Shown: positions 1 through 9,006 of the stretch, one piece after another
Numbering within the stretch: position 1 is the stretch's first letter
How the letters are laid out: each line of letters opens with the position of its first letter
Assembly: GCA_965214125.1 (NCBI GenBank)
Contig: CBDCBA010000024.1
Coordinates: 585,918-649,917 of the forward strand
Origin: CBDCBA01 sp965214125
GTDB lineage: Bacteria > Planctomycetota > Phycisphaerae > Tepidisphaerales > Tepidisphaeraceae
Direction: 5' to 3'
Length of the DNA stretch: 64,000 nt
Program-made: the position numbers and the translations under genes
Notes under the pieces: model-generated
What the model was told of the DNA's origin: nothing
Database searches by the model: none
Seen by the model: the letters and a program-made list of their open reading frames with translations, nothing else

Positions 1-149
1 TGGCCGTGCCCGGCGTGCGCGACGTGTCGCTCGACCTGGGCAACGGCGAGGTGAAGCTCAGCCTGCTGCCGCGCGTCGTCCGCCGCTCGCAACTGCGGGC
101 CGCCATCGAGGACAGCGGCTTCACGCTGAAGTCCATCCGCGTTGGCTAG
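1..149 (+). CDS. Heavy-metal-associated (HMA) domain protein, C-terminal end
   Basis: The gene is cut by the left window edge; the reading frame runs from base 3 to the TAG at 147-149, about 48 residues. The visible part reads VPGVRDVSLDLGNGEVKL, then LRAAIEDSGF, which is the second half of a ferredoxin-like HMA fold (strand after the first helix, second helix ending AIE.SGF). The metal-binding CxxC would lie upstream and is not visible. It could be a small copper/mercury chaperone or the last domain of a larger protein. The next gene codes for a putative outer-membrane protein on the same strand, and a copper ATPase lies about 9 kb away. Confidence 0.6.
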   Translation, partial: AVPGVRDVSLDLGNGEVKLSLLPRVVRRSQLRAAIEDSGFTLKSIRVG

Positions 150-235
150 CGGCGCCCCTCCCGTTCATTTCACCTTCCCCGGCGGCGGCGAAGCCACTCG
201 CGTGGCTTCGTTGTCCGCATTGCCTCCACACAACC

Positions 236-1069
236 ATGATCCAGTTCTTCCCATGCAGCGCACTTGTCGCGCTGGTGCTCACGTGCCTGGCGAGCCCGGC
301 CGTGGCGCAGCAGGCATTGTTCACCGACGCCGCCACCCAGCCGAGCGAGGGCGTGCTGTTGCTGCGGCAACTTGCCCGCGTCGACCTCTTCGACGGCGCA
401 GGCGACGACACCGTCACCGACGCGACGTACACCGCCTCGCTCTTCTACGGCCTGAGCGAAGACGTGTCGCTGAGCGTGCAGGTGCCGCTGCGCCATCGTT
501 CGGGCGACGGCCGGTTCGACGACGCGTTCGGCTTCGATGACATCCACCTGATGGCCAAGTGGCGGCCGTGGCAGAACGACTTCGGCCCGCTCGACACGGC
601 CCGCTTCGCCCTGTTCGGCGGGGCCAGCGTGCCCGTTGGCGACAACGCCTACACCAGCGACAGCCTCGACCCGATGGTCGGCGGCGTCTTCACGCTCATC
701 ACCGGCCGGCACGGGTTCAACGCCGCGGCGCAGTGGCGCTTCAACTCCGGCGACACGGGCGACGATCTGAGCCTCCGCTTCGGCAACGGCCCGTTCGACA
801 GCGGGCGGCTCGACGCCAACTACGTCTACCGCCTGTGGCCCGCTGCGTTCACCGCCGCCAACAGCGGCGGCGGGTGGTACGCGTTCCTCGAGGGTAATCT
901 CGAATACGAGACCAGCGGCGACGCGGCGTTGTTCCTCGCGCCGGGCATCATGTACGAGGGAAGCGACATCGCCCTCGAGGCCGGCCTGCGCCTGCCGGTG
1001 GCGAGCGACGTCGAGCGTCGGCCGGAGGAGGAGCTTTCCCTCGCGGTCGGCGTGCGAATCTTCCTGTGA
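236..1069 (+). CDS. Secreted beta-barrel-like protein, possible outer-membrane transporter
   Basis: A 277-residue protein starts with a clear signal peptide (MIQFFPCSALVALVLTCLA, then AVAQ). After it come alternating short strands rich in aromatic and acidic residues (YGLSEDVSLSVQVPLRHR, then DIHLMAKWRPW, then GGASVPVGDN), ending in the C-terminal pattern LSLAVGVRIFL. A terminal hydrophobic/aromatic strand is typical of outer-membrane barrels recognised by the BAM complex. The overall pattern resembles the 'MetA-pathway of phenol degradation / transporter' barrel family. The substrate is unknown. It lies 86 bp after the HMA-domain gene on the same strand, so a role in metal export is possible but only inferred. 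Confidence 0.6.
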   Translation: MIQFFPCSALVALVLTCLASPAVAQQALFTDAATQPSEGVLLLRQLARVDLFDGAGDDTVTDATYTASLFYGLSEDVSLSVQVPLRHRSGDGRFDDAFGFDDIHLMAKWRPWQNDFGPLDTARFALFGGASVPVGDNAYTSDSLDPMVGGVFTLITGRHGFNAAAQWRFNSGDTGDDLSLRFGNGPFDSGRLDANYVYRLWPAAFTAANSGGGWYAFLEGNLEYETSGDAALFLAPGIMYEGSDIALEAGLRLPVASDVERRPEEELSLAVGVRIFL

Positions 1070-1108
1070 TTCGCTGCGAGATCCTGCGCCAGAACCTCGA
1101 TGACGAAT

Positions 1109-1183
1109 CGGAAGCTTCGGGTTCGAAACCGAGTCGAACCTGACCCGATCCGACACCCGAAGCTTCCGAACCCGAAGCTTCCG
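1109..1183. repeat. REP/BIME-like inverted repeat pair (AAGCTTCGGG family)
   Basis: Two perfect 17-bp arms, 1109-1125 and 1167-1183 (core GAAGCTTCGGGTTCG and its complement), are separated by 41 bp. Each arm contains the shorter palindrome GAAGCTTC. The pair sits between two convergent genes and could also act as a bidirectional terminator, although no T-run follows. Confidence 0.7.
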
Positions 1184-1211
1184 CTTCGGCGTCGGTGGGA
1201 GCGCGAGTTGT

Positions 1212-2627
1212 TTAGTCGCCGCGCAGCCCCGTGCCGATGCCGAAGGCCGTGCCGACGGCGAGGGGGATGATGAACAGGTCCTTGATGCCGAAGACCGTGA
1301 ACAGGAAGAACGTGGTGTTCTCGGACCGCTGCTCGTCGGTGTGGTCGTACTCGAGAGCGTTCTCCTCCGCGATGTAGGCCAGTTCCGCCTCGCGCGTGGC
1401 CAGGCGGTGCTCGTCGTAGGCTGCTTGCGAGGCGTCGGGCGTCATCGCGGCAAGCTCGGCGAAGGCGGCGTCGCTCGATGCCTCTTGTGCCGCGGCCACC
1501 TTCTCGCGAAGGGTCGCGGCCTCGGTTTCGTCGTCGCCGTAGGAGGCGAAGGCGTACCACTCGTCGTACAGGCGGTCGCAGTCGGCCTCGTCGTGCTCGT
1601 CGCAATCCGGCTCGGCGGCGGCGACCTCCGCCACGCTCGGCAGGTCATGCTCGGCTCGCACCGCGTCCTCAGCCTGATCGCGGTGGCGCTCCAGGACGTC
1701 CCAACGCAGCGTGTTCACGCGGTAGGCGTGCCGCGCCTCGTCCGGTTTCATCGCGTCGACGCGCTCGCGGATGGGCGCAGCGTGCTTCTGCTGCTGCCAG
1801 TCCATCAGCGAGTAGTAATCCATCCCCATACCCGTCTCGTGCAGGTACTTGTCCATCTCCCACTCGAACGCCCCCTCGTGCGCATCGTCGAGCGGGACCA
1901 ACTCGATCGCGGTCTGCTCGTACTCCTCCTCGACGGCCTGCACGTACTCGTTGTCGGCGGTGGCGTCGATGCTGGCGACGATGTACTCCTGGCCGATCGT
2001 AGCCATGGCGAACTTTGCGCCCAGGATCGTCAGCCCCGCGAGCATGGCCGCGAGCGTGCCGGCGGAGAGGTCGTTCTTCTGGAGCCCGGCGTACATCCCG
2101 CCGCCGGCGAGGGCGCCGATCAGCAGCGCGAGGATGCGCCACTCCTTGCCCGTTGCCGCCAACAGTCCGTACCAGAGCCCCCCGCCGAGCAGGCAGCCGG
2201 CGACGCACAGGCCCAGGCCCGCGAGGAACGAGGGAAAGCCCCAGACCTTCTCGTCGCCGTCGTCCTCCTTGCCGCCGTTGCGAGCCAGGCGCTCGGCACG
2301 CTCGGCGAGGGCGCGGCGTTGCTGGGGAGTCAGGCCCGCCATCTGCGCGCTGATTCCACCGCCGACGGGAGCCGTCTCGATCGGCTGCGCTGCCGCGGCC
2401 GCAAGGGCCGGGTCATCATCCGCCGGTGCCGCGCTCGCCTCGGCGCCGGCCAAGGCGTTCCAGTCCACGTCGTTGTCCGCCGGAGCGAGGTCGGGCACGA
2501 CGAGGGTCGCCTTGCACTTGGGGCACTTGCCCGCCCGGCCGGCGAGCTTGGCCGGCACCTTGAATCGCCCGCCGCACACGTCGCAATGAATGCGGATCTT
2601 CTCGACGCCTTGCGTTGTTTCGCTCAT
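1212..2627 (-). CDS. Zinc-ribbon membrane protein of unknown function
   Basis: 471 residues counted from the ATG at 2627 (MSETTQGVEK); an upstream ATG at 2651 would add eight residues. The N-terminus has a zinc ribbon with two CxxC knuckles (CDVCGGRFKVP and CPKCKATLVVP). About 100 residues later come three closely spaced hydrophobic segments (LAGLGLCVAGCLLGGGLWYG, then ILALLIGALAGGGMYAGL, then a third). A long hydrophilic, acidic region with coiled-coil character follows, and a last membrane segment near the C-terminus (IIPLAVGTAFGIGTGL). This ribbon-plus-membrane layout is common in planctomycetes but has no assigned function. Confidence 0.75.
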   Translation of the reverse strand: MSETTQGVEKIRIHCDVCGGRFKVPAKLAGRAGKCPKCKATLVVPDLAPADNDVDWNALAGAEASAAPADDDPALAAAAAQPIETAPVGGGISAQMAGLTPQQRRALAERAERLARNGGKEDDGDEKVWGFPSFLAGLGLCVAGCLLGGGLWYGLLAATGKEWRILALLIGALAGGGMYAGLQKNDLSAGTLAAMLAGLTILGAKFAMATIGQEYIVASIDATADNEYVQAVEEEYEQTAIELVPLDDAHEGAFEWEMDKYLHETGMGMDYYSLMDWQQQKHAAPIRERVDAMKPDEARHAYRVNTLRWDVLERHRDQAEDAVRAEHDLPSVAEVAAAEPDCDEHDEADCDRLYDEWYAFASYGDDETEAATLREKVAAAQEASSDAAFAELAAMTPDASQAAYDEHRLATREAELAYIAEENALEYDHTDEQRSENTTFFLFTVFGIKDLFIIPLAVGTAFGIGTGLRGD

Positions 2628-2753
2628 CACCAGTCCCGGACCAAGGTGCACGCCGGGGGCCCACGCCCCGACTAATCGGGCGCAAGACTACCCCATTTCG
2701 GACCAAATGCACGCGCGGCGGCGACGCTTTGAAATTTCCCGGCGGCCCTACGC

Positions 2754-4271
2754 TTGCCGCCCTTGCCCGCCGCCACCGCTCATGCCGCGCCCGCTCCTGT
2801 CAGCGTTGAACCCTCCACGCGGGCGGCGATGGCGCGGGTGACGACCGCGTGGATCTTCGGCAGCATCTTCTTCACCGCTATCGCCGGGGCGCCGCTGACG
2901 CTCTTCGCCAGCACGCTGGGAGCGACGCCCTTCATCTTCGGATTACTCGCCGCGGCGCCGTTCGCAGCAAGCCTGTTGAGCTTGCCGGCGAGCGTCTTGA
3001 CCGACCGGACCGGCCAGCGCAAACGCATTTTCATGCTCGGGCTCTACCCGAACCGCGTGCTCTGGCTCGCCGCCGCCGGCGTGCCGCTGTGGCTCTGGCA
3101 CGCCGGGCACAGCGGCGCGGCGTTGTGGGTGTTTCTGGGCATCGTGCTGCTCGCCCACGGGTTTGGCGCGATCGGCGGGCCGGCCTGGATGGCGTGGATG
3201 GCCGACGTCGTGCCGCGGCGCGTACGCGGCACCTACTTCGCGCGGCGCAAGCAGTGGGGCATTGCCAGTGCCCTGCCGACGGCGCTGCTGGTCGGCTTCG
3301 TGCTCGACCGCTTCGCCCGCGGCGAGGGCGTCGACGCGGGACGTGTGCTGCTCGTGTGCGCGATTATCTTCGCCGTCGCGGCGGTGGCGGGATTCGTCGA
3401 CATCGCCAGCTTCCACAAGGTGCCGCACGAGCCGCCACCCAAGCTCCAGGCGGGGCCGCGTCCATCGCTGAAGGAACCGCTGAAGGATCGGCAGTTCCTC
3501 GCATTTGCGGCGTTTGTCGGGCTGCTCACGCTCGCGAGCGCGCCGGCGGGAACGTTCATCACGCTGTTGCTCGTCGAGCGCGCCGGCGTGGGCGGGCTGG
3601 CGGTGCAGACGATGCTGCTGGTGATGCCGCTCGTCGGCTCGATGCTCACCAGCGGCGCGTGGGGCCGGGCCGTCGACCGCCTCGGCAAGAAGCCCGTCCT
3701 GCGCCTCTGCGGCCTGGGCGTGGTGCCCGTGGCGCTGGGCTGGGCGGCGATCTCGATGTACGTCGAGCAGGGCCAGGGCCTGACGTGGCCGTGGCTGGTG
3801 CTGGCCTTCTCGATCAGCTTCGGCGGCGGCGCGGCGTGGTCGGGGATCGAGGTGGCGAACTTCAACTACGTGCTCGAACTCGCCGGCGGCCGACCCGGCG
3901 CGGCCAAGAATCAGGCCGCGGGCGCGGGGTACGTGGCCGTCAACAGCGTGGTCGTGAACGTCGCCGGCATGGCGGGCGGGCTGATCTACGGCGCCCTCGC
4001 CGGCGCCGCGAGCGGATTGGAGTGGCGGGCCCCGGTCATGGCCGGCGGCGCGGTGACGGGGCTGACCCTGGTCTTCCTGCTCAGCGGCATCCTGCGGCTG
4101 CTGTCGGTGATCGCCGTCCTGCCGCTCGTCACCGAGGCCCGCCACCGCCCCGCCCGCGAGGTGGCGGCGTTCATCACGACCAACCTCTACAACAACCTGC
4201 AAACGGCCGTCCTCCAACCAATCCGCCTCGTCCGCGTCCGCGCCGGCGACACGTTCCGCCCAAGGCGGTGA
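2754..4271 (+). CDS. Major facilitator superfamily (MFS) transporter
   Basis: Up to 505 residues with roughly 12 hydrophobic segments from ITAIAGAPLTLF onward, grouped in two halves with a hydrophilic loop around residues 225-245. Between TM2 and TM3 is the basic motif LTDRTGQRKR, which matches the MFS motif A (G/D-xxxD-R-x-G-R-R/K). A second version, AVDRLGKKPV, sits at the same place in the C-terminal half, as expected from the internal duplication. The substrate cannot be told from sequence. The start is uncertain: TTG at 2754 is the longest frame, while ATG at 2829 (MARVTTAW) leaves all membrane segments intact. It is convergent with the next gene. Confidence 0.85.
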   Translation: MPPLPAATAHAAPAPVSVEPSTRAAMARVTTAWIFGSIFFTAIAGAPLTLFASTLGATPFIFGLLAAAPFAASLLSLPASVLTDRTGQRKRIFMLGLYPNRVLWLAAAGVPLWLWHAGHSGAALWVFLGIVLLAHGFGAIGGPAWMAWMADVVPRRVRGTYFARRKQWGIASALPTALLVGFVLDRFARGEGVDAGRVLLVCAIIFAVAAVAGFVDIASFHKVPHEPPPKLQAGPRPSLKEPLKDRQFLAFAAFVGLLTLASAPAGTFITLLLVERAGVGGLAVQTMLLVMPLVGSMLTSGAWGRAVDRLGKKPVLRLCGLGVVPVALGWAAISMYVEQGQGLTWPWLVLAFSISFGGGAAWSGIEVANFNYVLELAGGRPGAAKNQAAGAGYVAVNSVVVNVAGMAGGLIYGALAGAASGLEWRAPVMAGGAVTGLTLVFLLSGILRLLSVIAVLPLVTEARHRPAREVAAFITTNLYNNLQTAVLQPIRLVRVRAGDTFRPRR

Positions 4272-4276
4272 CGCTC

Positions 4277-5431
4277 CTACTGGCGGACATGCCGGGACAC
4301 GAGCACGACCGTGACCGCCATCACAAGAATGCATCCGGCACCGACCCAAAGAGACACGTTGCCGGAGGATGTCGCTGGCGGTGATGCACCCGTCGCGGTG
4401 CGTCCATACACACGGCGCTGCGCGGCGACCCCCTGAGCCTCGGCGAAGGCCGCCATGAGTTCGTCGACAGTTTCGAGCGGGCGGTCGACCTTGAAGTTCT
4501 CGCGGCCGCCCTCGGGTGCCGGCCGCTTGTCCTCGAAGCTCACGCGTTTCCAGTTTTCGGGCGACACGTCGCCCCAAGCCGCCGGCAACGTCCGCGTAGG
4601 CGGCAGGTCGTCTGTCGCGACGCGGTCGATCGTCCACCCCATCGCGTTGCGAACCTCCTCCGGCTTGGCGTTGGCAACCGATAACCGGATCACACGGCGG
4701 GCCAGTCCCCGCCCGCCGACATCAAGTTGCCCGTAATCGACAAAAAAAGTGGCCTGAAGGTAGGCGCCAGGCCCGACCATCTGGACACGCTCGCGGAACA
4801 GGCGCGGGCGCGGGCCGCTGCGCTCGAACGTCCATTCCCGCCAGGAGCCGTTGTCGCGCTCGGCGCGGTAAGTGATAAACTGCCCGACCTCGTCCACGCG
4901 CTCGGCATCGGCCGGTAGGTCCTTGATGGTCTTCGGCATAAGCCGGTCAAGCGTTGGACACTCGTACCACGGTAGCTCAAGCCCGTTTGTCGATCGCGAG
5001 TCAATTTGGGCGTTGAGCCACCCGCGATCGTCCTCAGCCCACGGCAAGTCCTCGGAAACCTCAACCTTGAAGTCGGGCGTGAGAAGACGCAGCCGATTCT
5101 CCTCACTCTGCGGCGGCCATGACTGTGTTTCGCACCGCACGTCGCCGCCCGCGCGCACCACAGTGAACTCGATGATGCTCTCTCGATCGACCTGCGCATC
5201 GAGCTCGGCGACCACCTCCTGGACGTCAGACACCAACGCCTGAAACCGATCGGCTGGCACGGCCTCGCACAGCCGGAGCAGTCGCCCTGCATCCATCGTG
5301 CGAAGAGCACCGCCATAAGCGGTGAGCTTTCCACGGACGACATAATGATCTTGCACGTTCTGACCCGACGCAACGGCGGCCGGAAGCATCAGGAAGCCGA
5401 GCAACACAATGAAGTGAGGAACACGCTTCAT
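4277..5431 (-). CDS. Secreted, C-terminally membrane-anchored protein of unknown function
   Basis: 384 residues counted from the ATG at 5431, chosen because it begins directly with a signal peptide (MKRVPHFIVLLGFLMLPAAV, then ASGQ). The frame extends upstream to an ATG at 5479, which lies directly beside the stop codon of the preceding gene (5480-5482), so translational coupling through that start is possible. The long central part is hydrophilic with no recognisable domain. The C-terminus has one membrane segment (GAGCILVMAVTVVLV) followed by the basic tail SRHVRQ. That layout suggests an exported protein anchored by its C-terminus. It probably forms a two-gene unit with the upstream small secreted protein. 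Confidence 0.6.
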   Translation of the reverse strand: MKRVPHFIVLLGFLMLPAAVASGQNVQDHYVVRGKLTAYGGALRTMDAGRLLRLCEAVPADRFQALVSDVQEVVAELDAQVDRESIIEFTVVRAGGDVRCETQSWPPQSEENRLRLLTPDFKVEVSEDLPWAEDDRGWLNAQIDSRSTNGLELPWYECPTLDRLMPKTIKDLPADAERVDEVGQFITYRAERDNGSWREWTFERSGPRPRLFRERVQMVGPGAYLQATFFVDYGQLDVGGRGLARRVIRLSVANAKPEEVRNAMGWTIDRVATDDLPPTRTLPAAWGDVSPENWKRVSFEDKRPAPEGGRENFKVDRPLETVDELMAAFAEAQGVAAQRRVYGRTATGASPPATSSGNVSLWVGAGCILVMAVTVVLVSRHVRQ

Positions 5432-5479
5432 GTCGATCTCCATCTTGATGCCGCGCACATGCCATTGCGAATGCAGCAT

Positions 5480-5845
5480 CTACTGCACGTAGCAGTCGTT
5501 GTAGTTATACCACGAGCTTTCGCCGGTGCCTGGGACCTTAACGCACTTGTCTGGGATGTTATCGCCGTCCGTGTCCGTAGCTTCATAGCTGTAGTACGTC
5601 ACCCACTTCCGCCGCCCAATCAGATCGCAATCTGCCGTGATGGATTCGCCATCACAGGTTCCGTCCGTCGGAAGCGGAGCGCTACTCTCGGGACATAGTC
5701 CATTGGATGGAAGCGGGTAATTCGCCGGGGCAGTTCCGCCGAGATTCTCGGCACCGTTGCAATCGCACTTGACGGCCGCGTAGACGGCTTGGCACGTGAT
5801 CCCGACGACGAGCAACGCGATGGCGAGGCGAAGCGAGCGAATCAT
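5480..5845 (-). CDS. Small secreted cysteine-containing protein of unknown function
   Basis: 121 residues with a signal peptide (MIRSLRLAIALLVVGITC, cleavage near VYA). The mature part has six cysteines in short motifs (VKCDCNGAENL, CPESS, TCDGESITADCDLIG, KCVKVPG), suggesting disulfides in the exported protein. No known domain is recognised. It is the first gene of a pair with the membrane-anchored protein immediately downstream (zero-base spacing). About 120 bp of comparatively AT-rich sequence precedes it and probably holds its promoter. Confidence 0.55.
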   Translation of the reverse strand: MIRSLRLAIALLVVGITCQAVYAAVKCDCNGAENLGGTAPANYPLPSNGLCPESSAPLPTDGTCDGESITADCDLIGRRKWVTYYSYEATDTDGDNIPDKCVKVPGTGESSWYNYNDCYVQ

Positions 5846-5964
5846 GATCTGGAGGTTGAGGTAACGTCTCTGACGTGCAAGGTGAGCGTGAGCCGCAATT
5901 TACCCAAAAGGATTAATGCGTGTCAAGCCAATTTGACCTTTCTGCTCGTGAGATAGAAACGCCG

Positions 5965-6081
5965 CCTAGGTCCTGTTGCGTAACCCACGTTGGCGGGTTG
6001 TAGGGTGGGATTTATCCCACCTCCGGTCGCTCCCGATGGTGGGATGAATCCCACCCTACAAGTTACGCAACACGACCTAGG
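5965..6081. repeat. Nested inverted repeat element (two arm pairs)
   Basis: The outer arms 5965-5984 and 6062-6081 are 20 bp with one mismatch (CCTAGGTCCTGTTGCGTAAC against its complement). The inner arms 5998-6021 and 6038-6061 are 24 bp with one mismatch, and each inner arm is itself near-palindromic (GGTGGGATTTATCCCACC). The whole 117-bp unit could fold into a cruciform. Its right end supplies the TAG stop of the adjacent minus-strand glycosyltransferase (6077-6079). Confidence 0.8.
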
Positions 6082-7174
6082 GGCGCGGAGCTTTTGCCGA
6101 CTCGAGCAGCTTGCGAATCACGTCGACGAAGCGGGCGTGGTCGAGGTAATCCTTCAACGCCGCCTTTGCGTTGGCGGCGAGGCGCCGCGCTTTGACCGGG
6201 TTCGCGTGGAGGTCGAGGCAGACCTCCGCCAAGTCGCTGTTGTCCCAGCGGACTGGGGCGTACGTCTCGCCGGGGTCGAACAGGTGCGGCTCGGTCTCGA
6301 GGTGGGCCATCGACGGCTTGACCAGTGCCGCGCCGCAGGCGGCGGCCTCGTAGTCGCGGAAGCAAACCTCGCCCCAGCCGAACGGGCTGAAGACGAGCTT
6401 ACTCCGCCGTAGTTCATGAAAATACCGGCGCGGCCCGACCTTGCCGCGGGGCGTGACCGTCATCCGCTCGCGTAGTGGCTCGACGGCCTCCTGGGCCTTT
6501 TGGCGGTAATCGTGATACCACTGCCAATGGTCCGGCTTGCTCGCGATCACGCGGCTGTGCAAGTCGATCGTCTTCCGCCGCAGGAAACGCCACGGCATCG
6601 CTTCACGCCGCAGTAGATTGCGGATGGCGGGCGTGACCGAGAGGTTCCAGATCGGCTGAACGCGATCGATGTACGCAGGGTCGGGAATCTTGCCGGACCG
6701 CCACCACGTCAGGTCGAAGCCGTACGTGCGGCTGTACCAATCGGCGAAGACGAACCCGCCGCGATACTCGGTCTGGTAGGCGTCGCGGTCGCGCAGGACC
6801 TGGCGTTTGCCGAAGGCGTCGACGTGGGGGAGCAGGTCGAAAAAGCCGCTGCTGGTCTGGGCGCTGTAGTCGATGAAGATCAGCCGCGGGCGATTCGGCC
6901 GATCGTGCAGGCGGCGGAAGAGCTCGACGTGTGCCCCCTCTTTGAACCCCGGCCAACGCCAGTCGACGGTGAGGAAGGCGACGTCGCAGGCGTGGTCGCT
7001 CACGACACGCTCGACCTCGTCGAACGAGGCCCCATCGTGGCGCGTGACGTGGAGGTTCAGTCGCTCGCGCAGGGCGGCGTCGTACATGTCGAACGCCGCG
7101 AGCTGCGCGCCCTCGGCGCCCGTTCGACTGAAGCCGACGAGCAGCGCGCGGGTTTCGGGGAAAGTCGTGGGCAC
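6077..7174 (-). CDS. Glycosyltransferase, group 1-like
   Basis: 365 residues. The C-terminal half carries a pattern typical of 'glycosyl transferases group 1' and exostosin-like enzymes: SPFGWGEVCFRDYEAAACGA (donor-binding region with the EA...G signature), then LVKPSMAHLETEPHLF and a short helical tail. The N-terminal half begins ALLVGFSRTG and contains a Rossmann-like segment around CDVAFLTVDW. The substrate is unknown; it probably transfers a sugar to a surface glycan. It stands alone, well away from the exopolysaccharide cluster at the other end of the window. The stop codon lies inside a nested inverted repeat, so the extreme C-terminus was probably reset by that element. Confidence 0.7.
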   Translation of the reverse strand: MPTTFPETRALLVGFSRTGAEGAQLAAFDMYDAALRERLNLHVTRHDGASFDEVERVVSDHACDVAFLTVDWRWPGFKEGAHVELFRRLHDRPNRPRLIFIDYSAQTSSGFFDLLPHVDAFGKRQVLRDRDAYQTEYRGGFVFADWYSRTYGFDLTWWRSGKIPDPAYIDRVQPIWNLSVTPAIRNLLRREAMPWRFLRRKTIDLHSRVIASKPDHWQWYHDYRQKAQEAVEPLRERMTVTPRGKVGPRRYFHELRRSKLVFSPFGWGEVCFRDYEAAACGAALVKPSMAHLETEPHLFDPGETYAPVRWDNSDLAEVCLDLHANPVKARRLAANAKAALKDYLDHARFVDVIRKLLESAKAPRP

Positions 7175-7186
7175 GAAGAAGCCTGC

Positions 7187-7255
7187 GTAGCCGTGACTCG
7201 GGGAGTCGCGGTTATCTCGCGTTCAACCGACTGCGACTCGGCGAGTCGCAGCTAC
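7187..7255. repeat. REP-like inverted repeat pair (GACTCGGxGAGTC family)
   Basis: Arms 7187-7211 (GTAGCCGTGACTCGGGGAGT onward) and 7231-7255 (ending GCGAGTCGCAGCTAC) are complementary apart from a few mismatches. They have GTAGC-type outer ends, as in several other palindrome families here. The pair lies between the rpoN and glycosyltransferase genes. Confidence 0.7.
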
Positions 7256-7275
7256 CCGTTCGAAACGGAGGCGGG

Positions 7276-9006
7276 TCAATACTCGCGGCGTTGGCGGGCG
7301 GTGGGGATGTTGAGGAGCTTGCGGTACTTCGCGACGGTGCGGCGTGCAAGTTCGATGCCCTGCTCGGCGAGCTGTTCGACGAGCTCGTCGTCGTTGAGGG
7401 GCTTGGCCTTGTCCTCGTTTTCGACGATTTTGCGGAGCTTCTCCTTGACCGCGTCCCAGCTCATCTCCTGGCCGTCCTCGTTGGTGGTGCCGCCGGAGAA
7501 GAAGCGGCGCAGCGGGAAGACGCCGCGCGGCGTGTCGATCCATTTCTCGCTGACGGCCCGGCTGACGGTCGCGACGTGGATGCCCAGTTCCTCGGCCACG
7601 CCGACCATCGGCAGCGGCTTGAGGTGTTCCGGGCCTTTGTCGAAGAAGTCGCGCTGGTGCTCGACGACTTTGCGGATGACGCGCTCGATTGTGCCGCGGC
7701 GCTGCTCGATGCTCTCGATGAGCCAGCGGGCGTTGCGGACGTTGTTGCCAAGAAACTCGCGCAGTTCCTTGCGCTTCGTCTTGTCGATGGGCGCCCTTGC
7801 GGCGAGGGCGGCGTTTCCCGTGCCGTTGGTGTGGACGGGGTCGAACCCGTCCGCGTCGGCGACGGTGTCCTCGTCGTCGGTTGCGTCACTCGCGACGCCG
7901 CTGTACTCCTGGCCGCTCGCCGACCGTCGGCCGCTGCTGGCCTTGAGCAGCTTGCGGTACAGCGCCCGGATTTGCAGGTCCGGCGCCGGGTCGCGGGCCA
8001 TCGTCACGTCGTACTCGTGCGTGTCCTCGTTGAAGCGGATCGTCGCGTCGGGCGTGATCGGCGGGGCCTCGTCGGGAGCGACAAGCTTGCCCGGATGCGG
8101 GTGCAGCCGCCCCAGCCGGCGGACGGCGGCCTTGATCTGGTCGATGTCGCGCCCGGTCCGCTTGGCGATCTGCGGGTAGCGGTTCTGCTCCAAATCCTTC
8201 AAATGCTTTGTGATGAGCAGGCGCTCGAGCTCGAAGTCGTGGCCCTCGGCCAATTCCTCGTCGCGCTCGACCGAGTCGAGCTGAAGCAAGAGGCAGTCCT
8301 GTAAGTCCCTCGCCCCCACGCCCGCGGGCTCAAGGTGGCGGCGTAGCAACTCGAGGGCGGCGGCGAACGCCTCGACCGTGGGCACGTCCGCCCCGCGGCC
8401 GCGGTGGGCGATCTCCTCGCGCACCTCCCCAATCGGCTGCGGCAGGTAGCCGCGGTCGTCGAGATAGCCGATCAGCATCCGGCCGGCGCGGCAGACCTCC
8501 TCCGCACTGGCGGCCTCGCCCGCGTCGCAGACGTCGAGCAGGTCCCACTGTTCGAGCAGGTGCTCGTCGAGGCTCGCCCCCCGCGCCGCGGTGTTGGCCA
8601 TCGCGTCGAGCTTGGCGTCGCGCTCGCCGGCGTAGGAGCTTTGGCGTGGGCCGCTCTGCTCCTCGTAGCCACCCCGCTCGTAGGCGGGGCTGAACTCCTC
8701 GTTCTCCAGGTAGTCGCTGATGCGGTCGAGCCGCTCGAAGTCCTCGGCCGTCGCGCCGTCGCCGTCGACGTCGAGCTCGCGGTTCTCGGCCCGCACGTCG
8801 GCGTCGTGATCGGGCAGGTCCTCGCGGTCGGCGCGAAGCTCTTTGACCTCCAGCACCGGGTTTTGTTCCAACTCCTGCTCGATGCGTTCCTCCAGGGCCG
8901 TCAATGGCATCTGGAGGATCTCCATCGACTGGATCATCCGCGGCGTCAGGAGCTGGCGCTGCTCCATGCGGAGGCCGGCGGATTGGGTCAGTTGCATGCC
9001 GCTCAT
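7276..9006 (-). CDS. rpoN: RNA polymerase sigma-54 factor RpoN
   Basis: 576 residues. Region I is the glutamine/leucine-rich activator-responsive segment (LRMEQRQLLTPRMIQSMEIL, LEERIEQELEQNPVLE). An acidic region II follows, then the core-binding domain. A helix-turn-helix lies near residues 465-483 (VAEELGIHVATVSRAV), and the diagnostic RpoN box is at residues 554-563 (ARRTVAKYRK). RpoN directs RNA polymerase to -24/-12 promoters and needs AAA+ enhancer-binding proteins to open the complex. It is longer than the usual 450-500 residues because of extended acidic linkers around residues 60-130 and a serine/threonine/aspartate-rich insert near residue 370. No enhancer-binding protein is encoded in this window. 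Confidence 0.96.
   Translation of the reverse strand: MSGMQLTQSAGLRMEQRQLLTPRMIQSMEILQMPLTALEERIEQELEQNPVLEVKELRADREDLPDHDADVRAENRELDVDGDGATAEDFERLDRISDYLENEEFSPAYERGGYEEQSGPRQSSYAGERDAKLDAMANTAARGASLDEHLLEQWDLLDVCDAGEAASAEEVCRAGRMLIGYLDDRGYLPQPIGEVREEIAHRGRGADVPTVEAFAAALELLRRHLEPAGVGARDLQDCLLLQLDSVERDEELAEGHDFELERLLITKHLKDLEQNRYPQIAKRTGRDIDQIKAAVRRLGRLHPHPGKLVAPDEAPPITPDATIRFNEDTHEYDVTMARDPAPDLQIRALYRKLLKASSGRRSASGQEYSGVASDATDDEDTVADADGFDPVHTNGTGNAALAARAPIDKTKRKELREFLGNNVRNARWLIESIEQRRGTIERVIRKVVEHQRDFFDKGPEHLKPLPMVGVAEELGIHVATVSRAVSEKWIDTPRGVFPLRRFFSGGTTNEDGQEMSWDAVKEKLRKIVENEDKAKPLNDDELVEQLAEQGIELARRTVAKYRKLLNIPTARQRREY

Noticed and set aside
1111..1185. tRNA-like TpsiC loop GGTTCGAAACC
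   Set aside because: It belongs to an inverted repeat pair; there is no acceptor stem, D-arm or anticodon arm.
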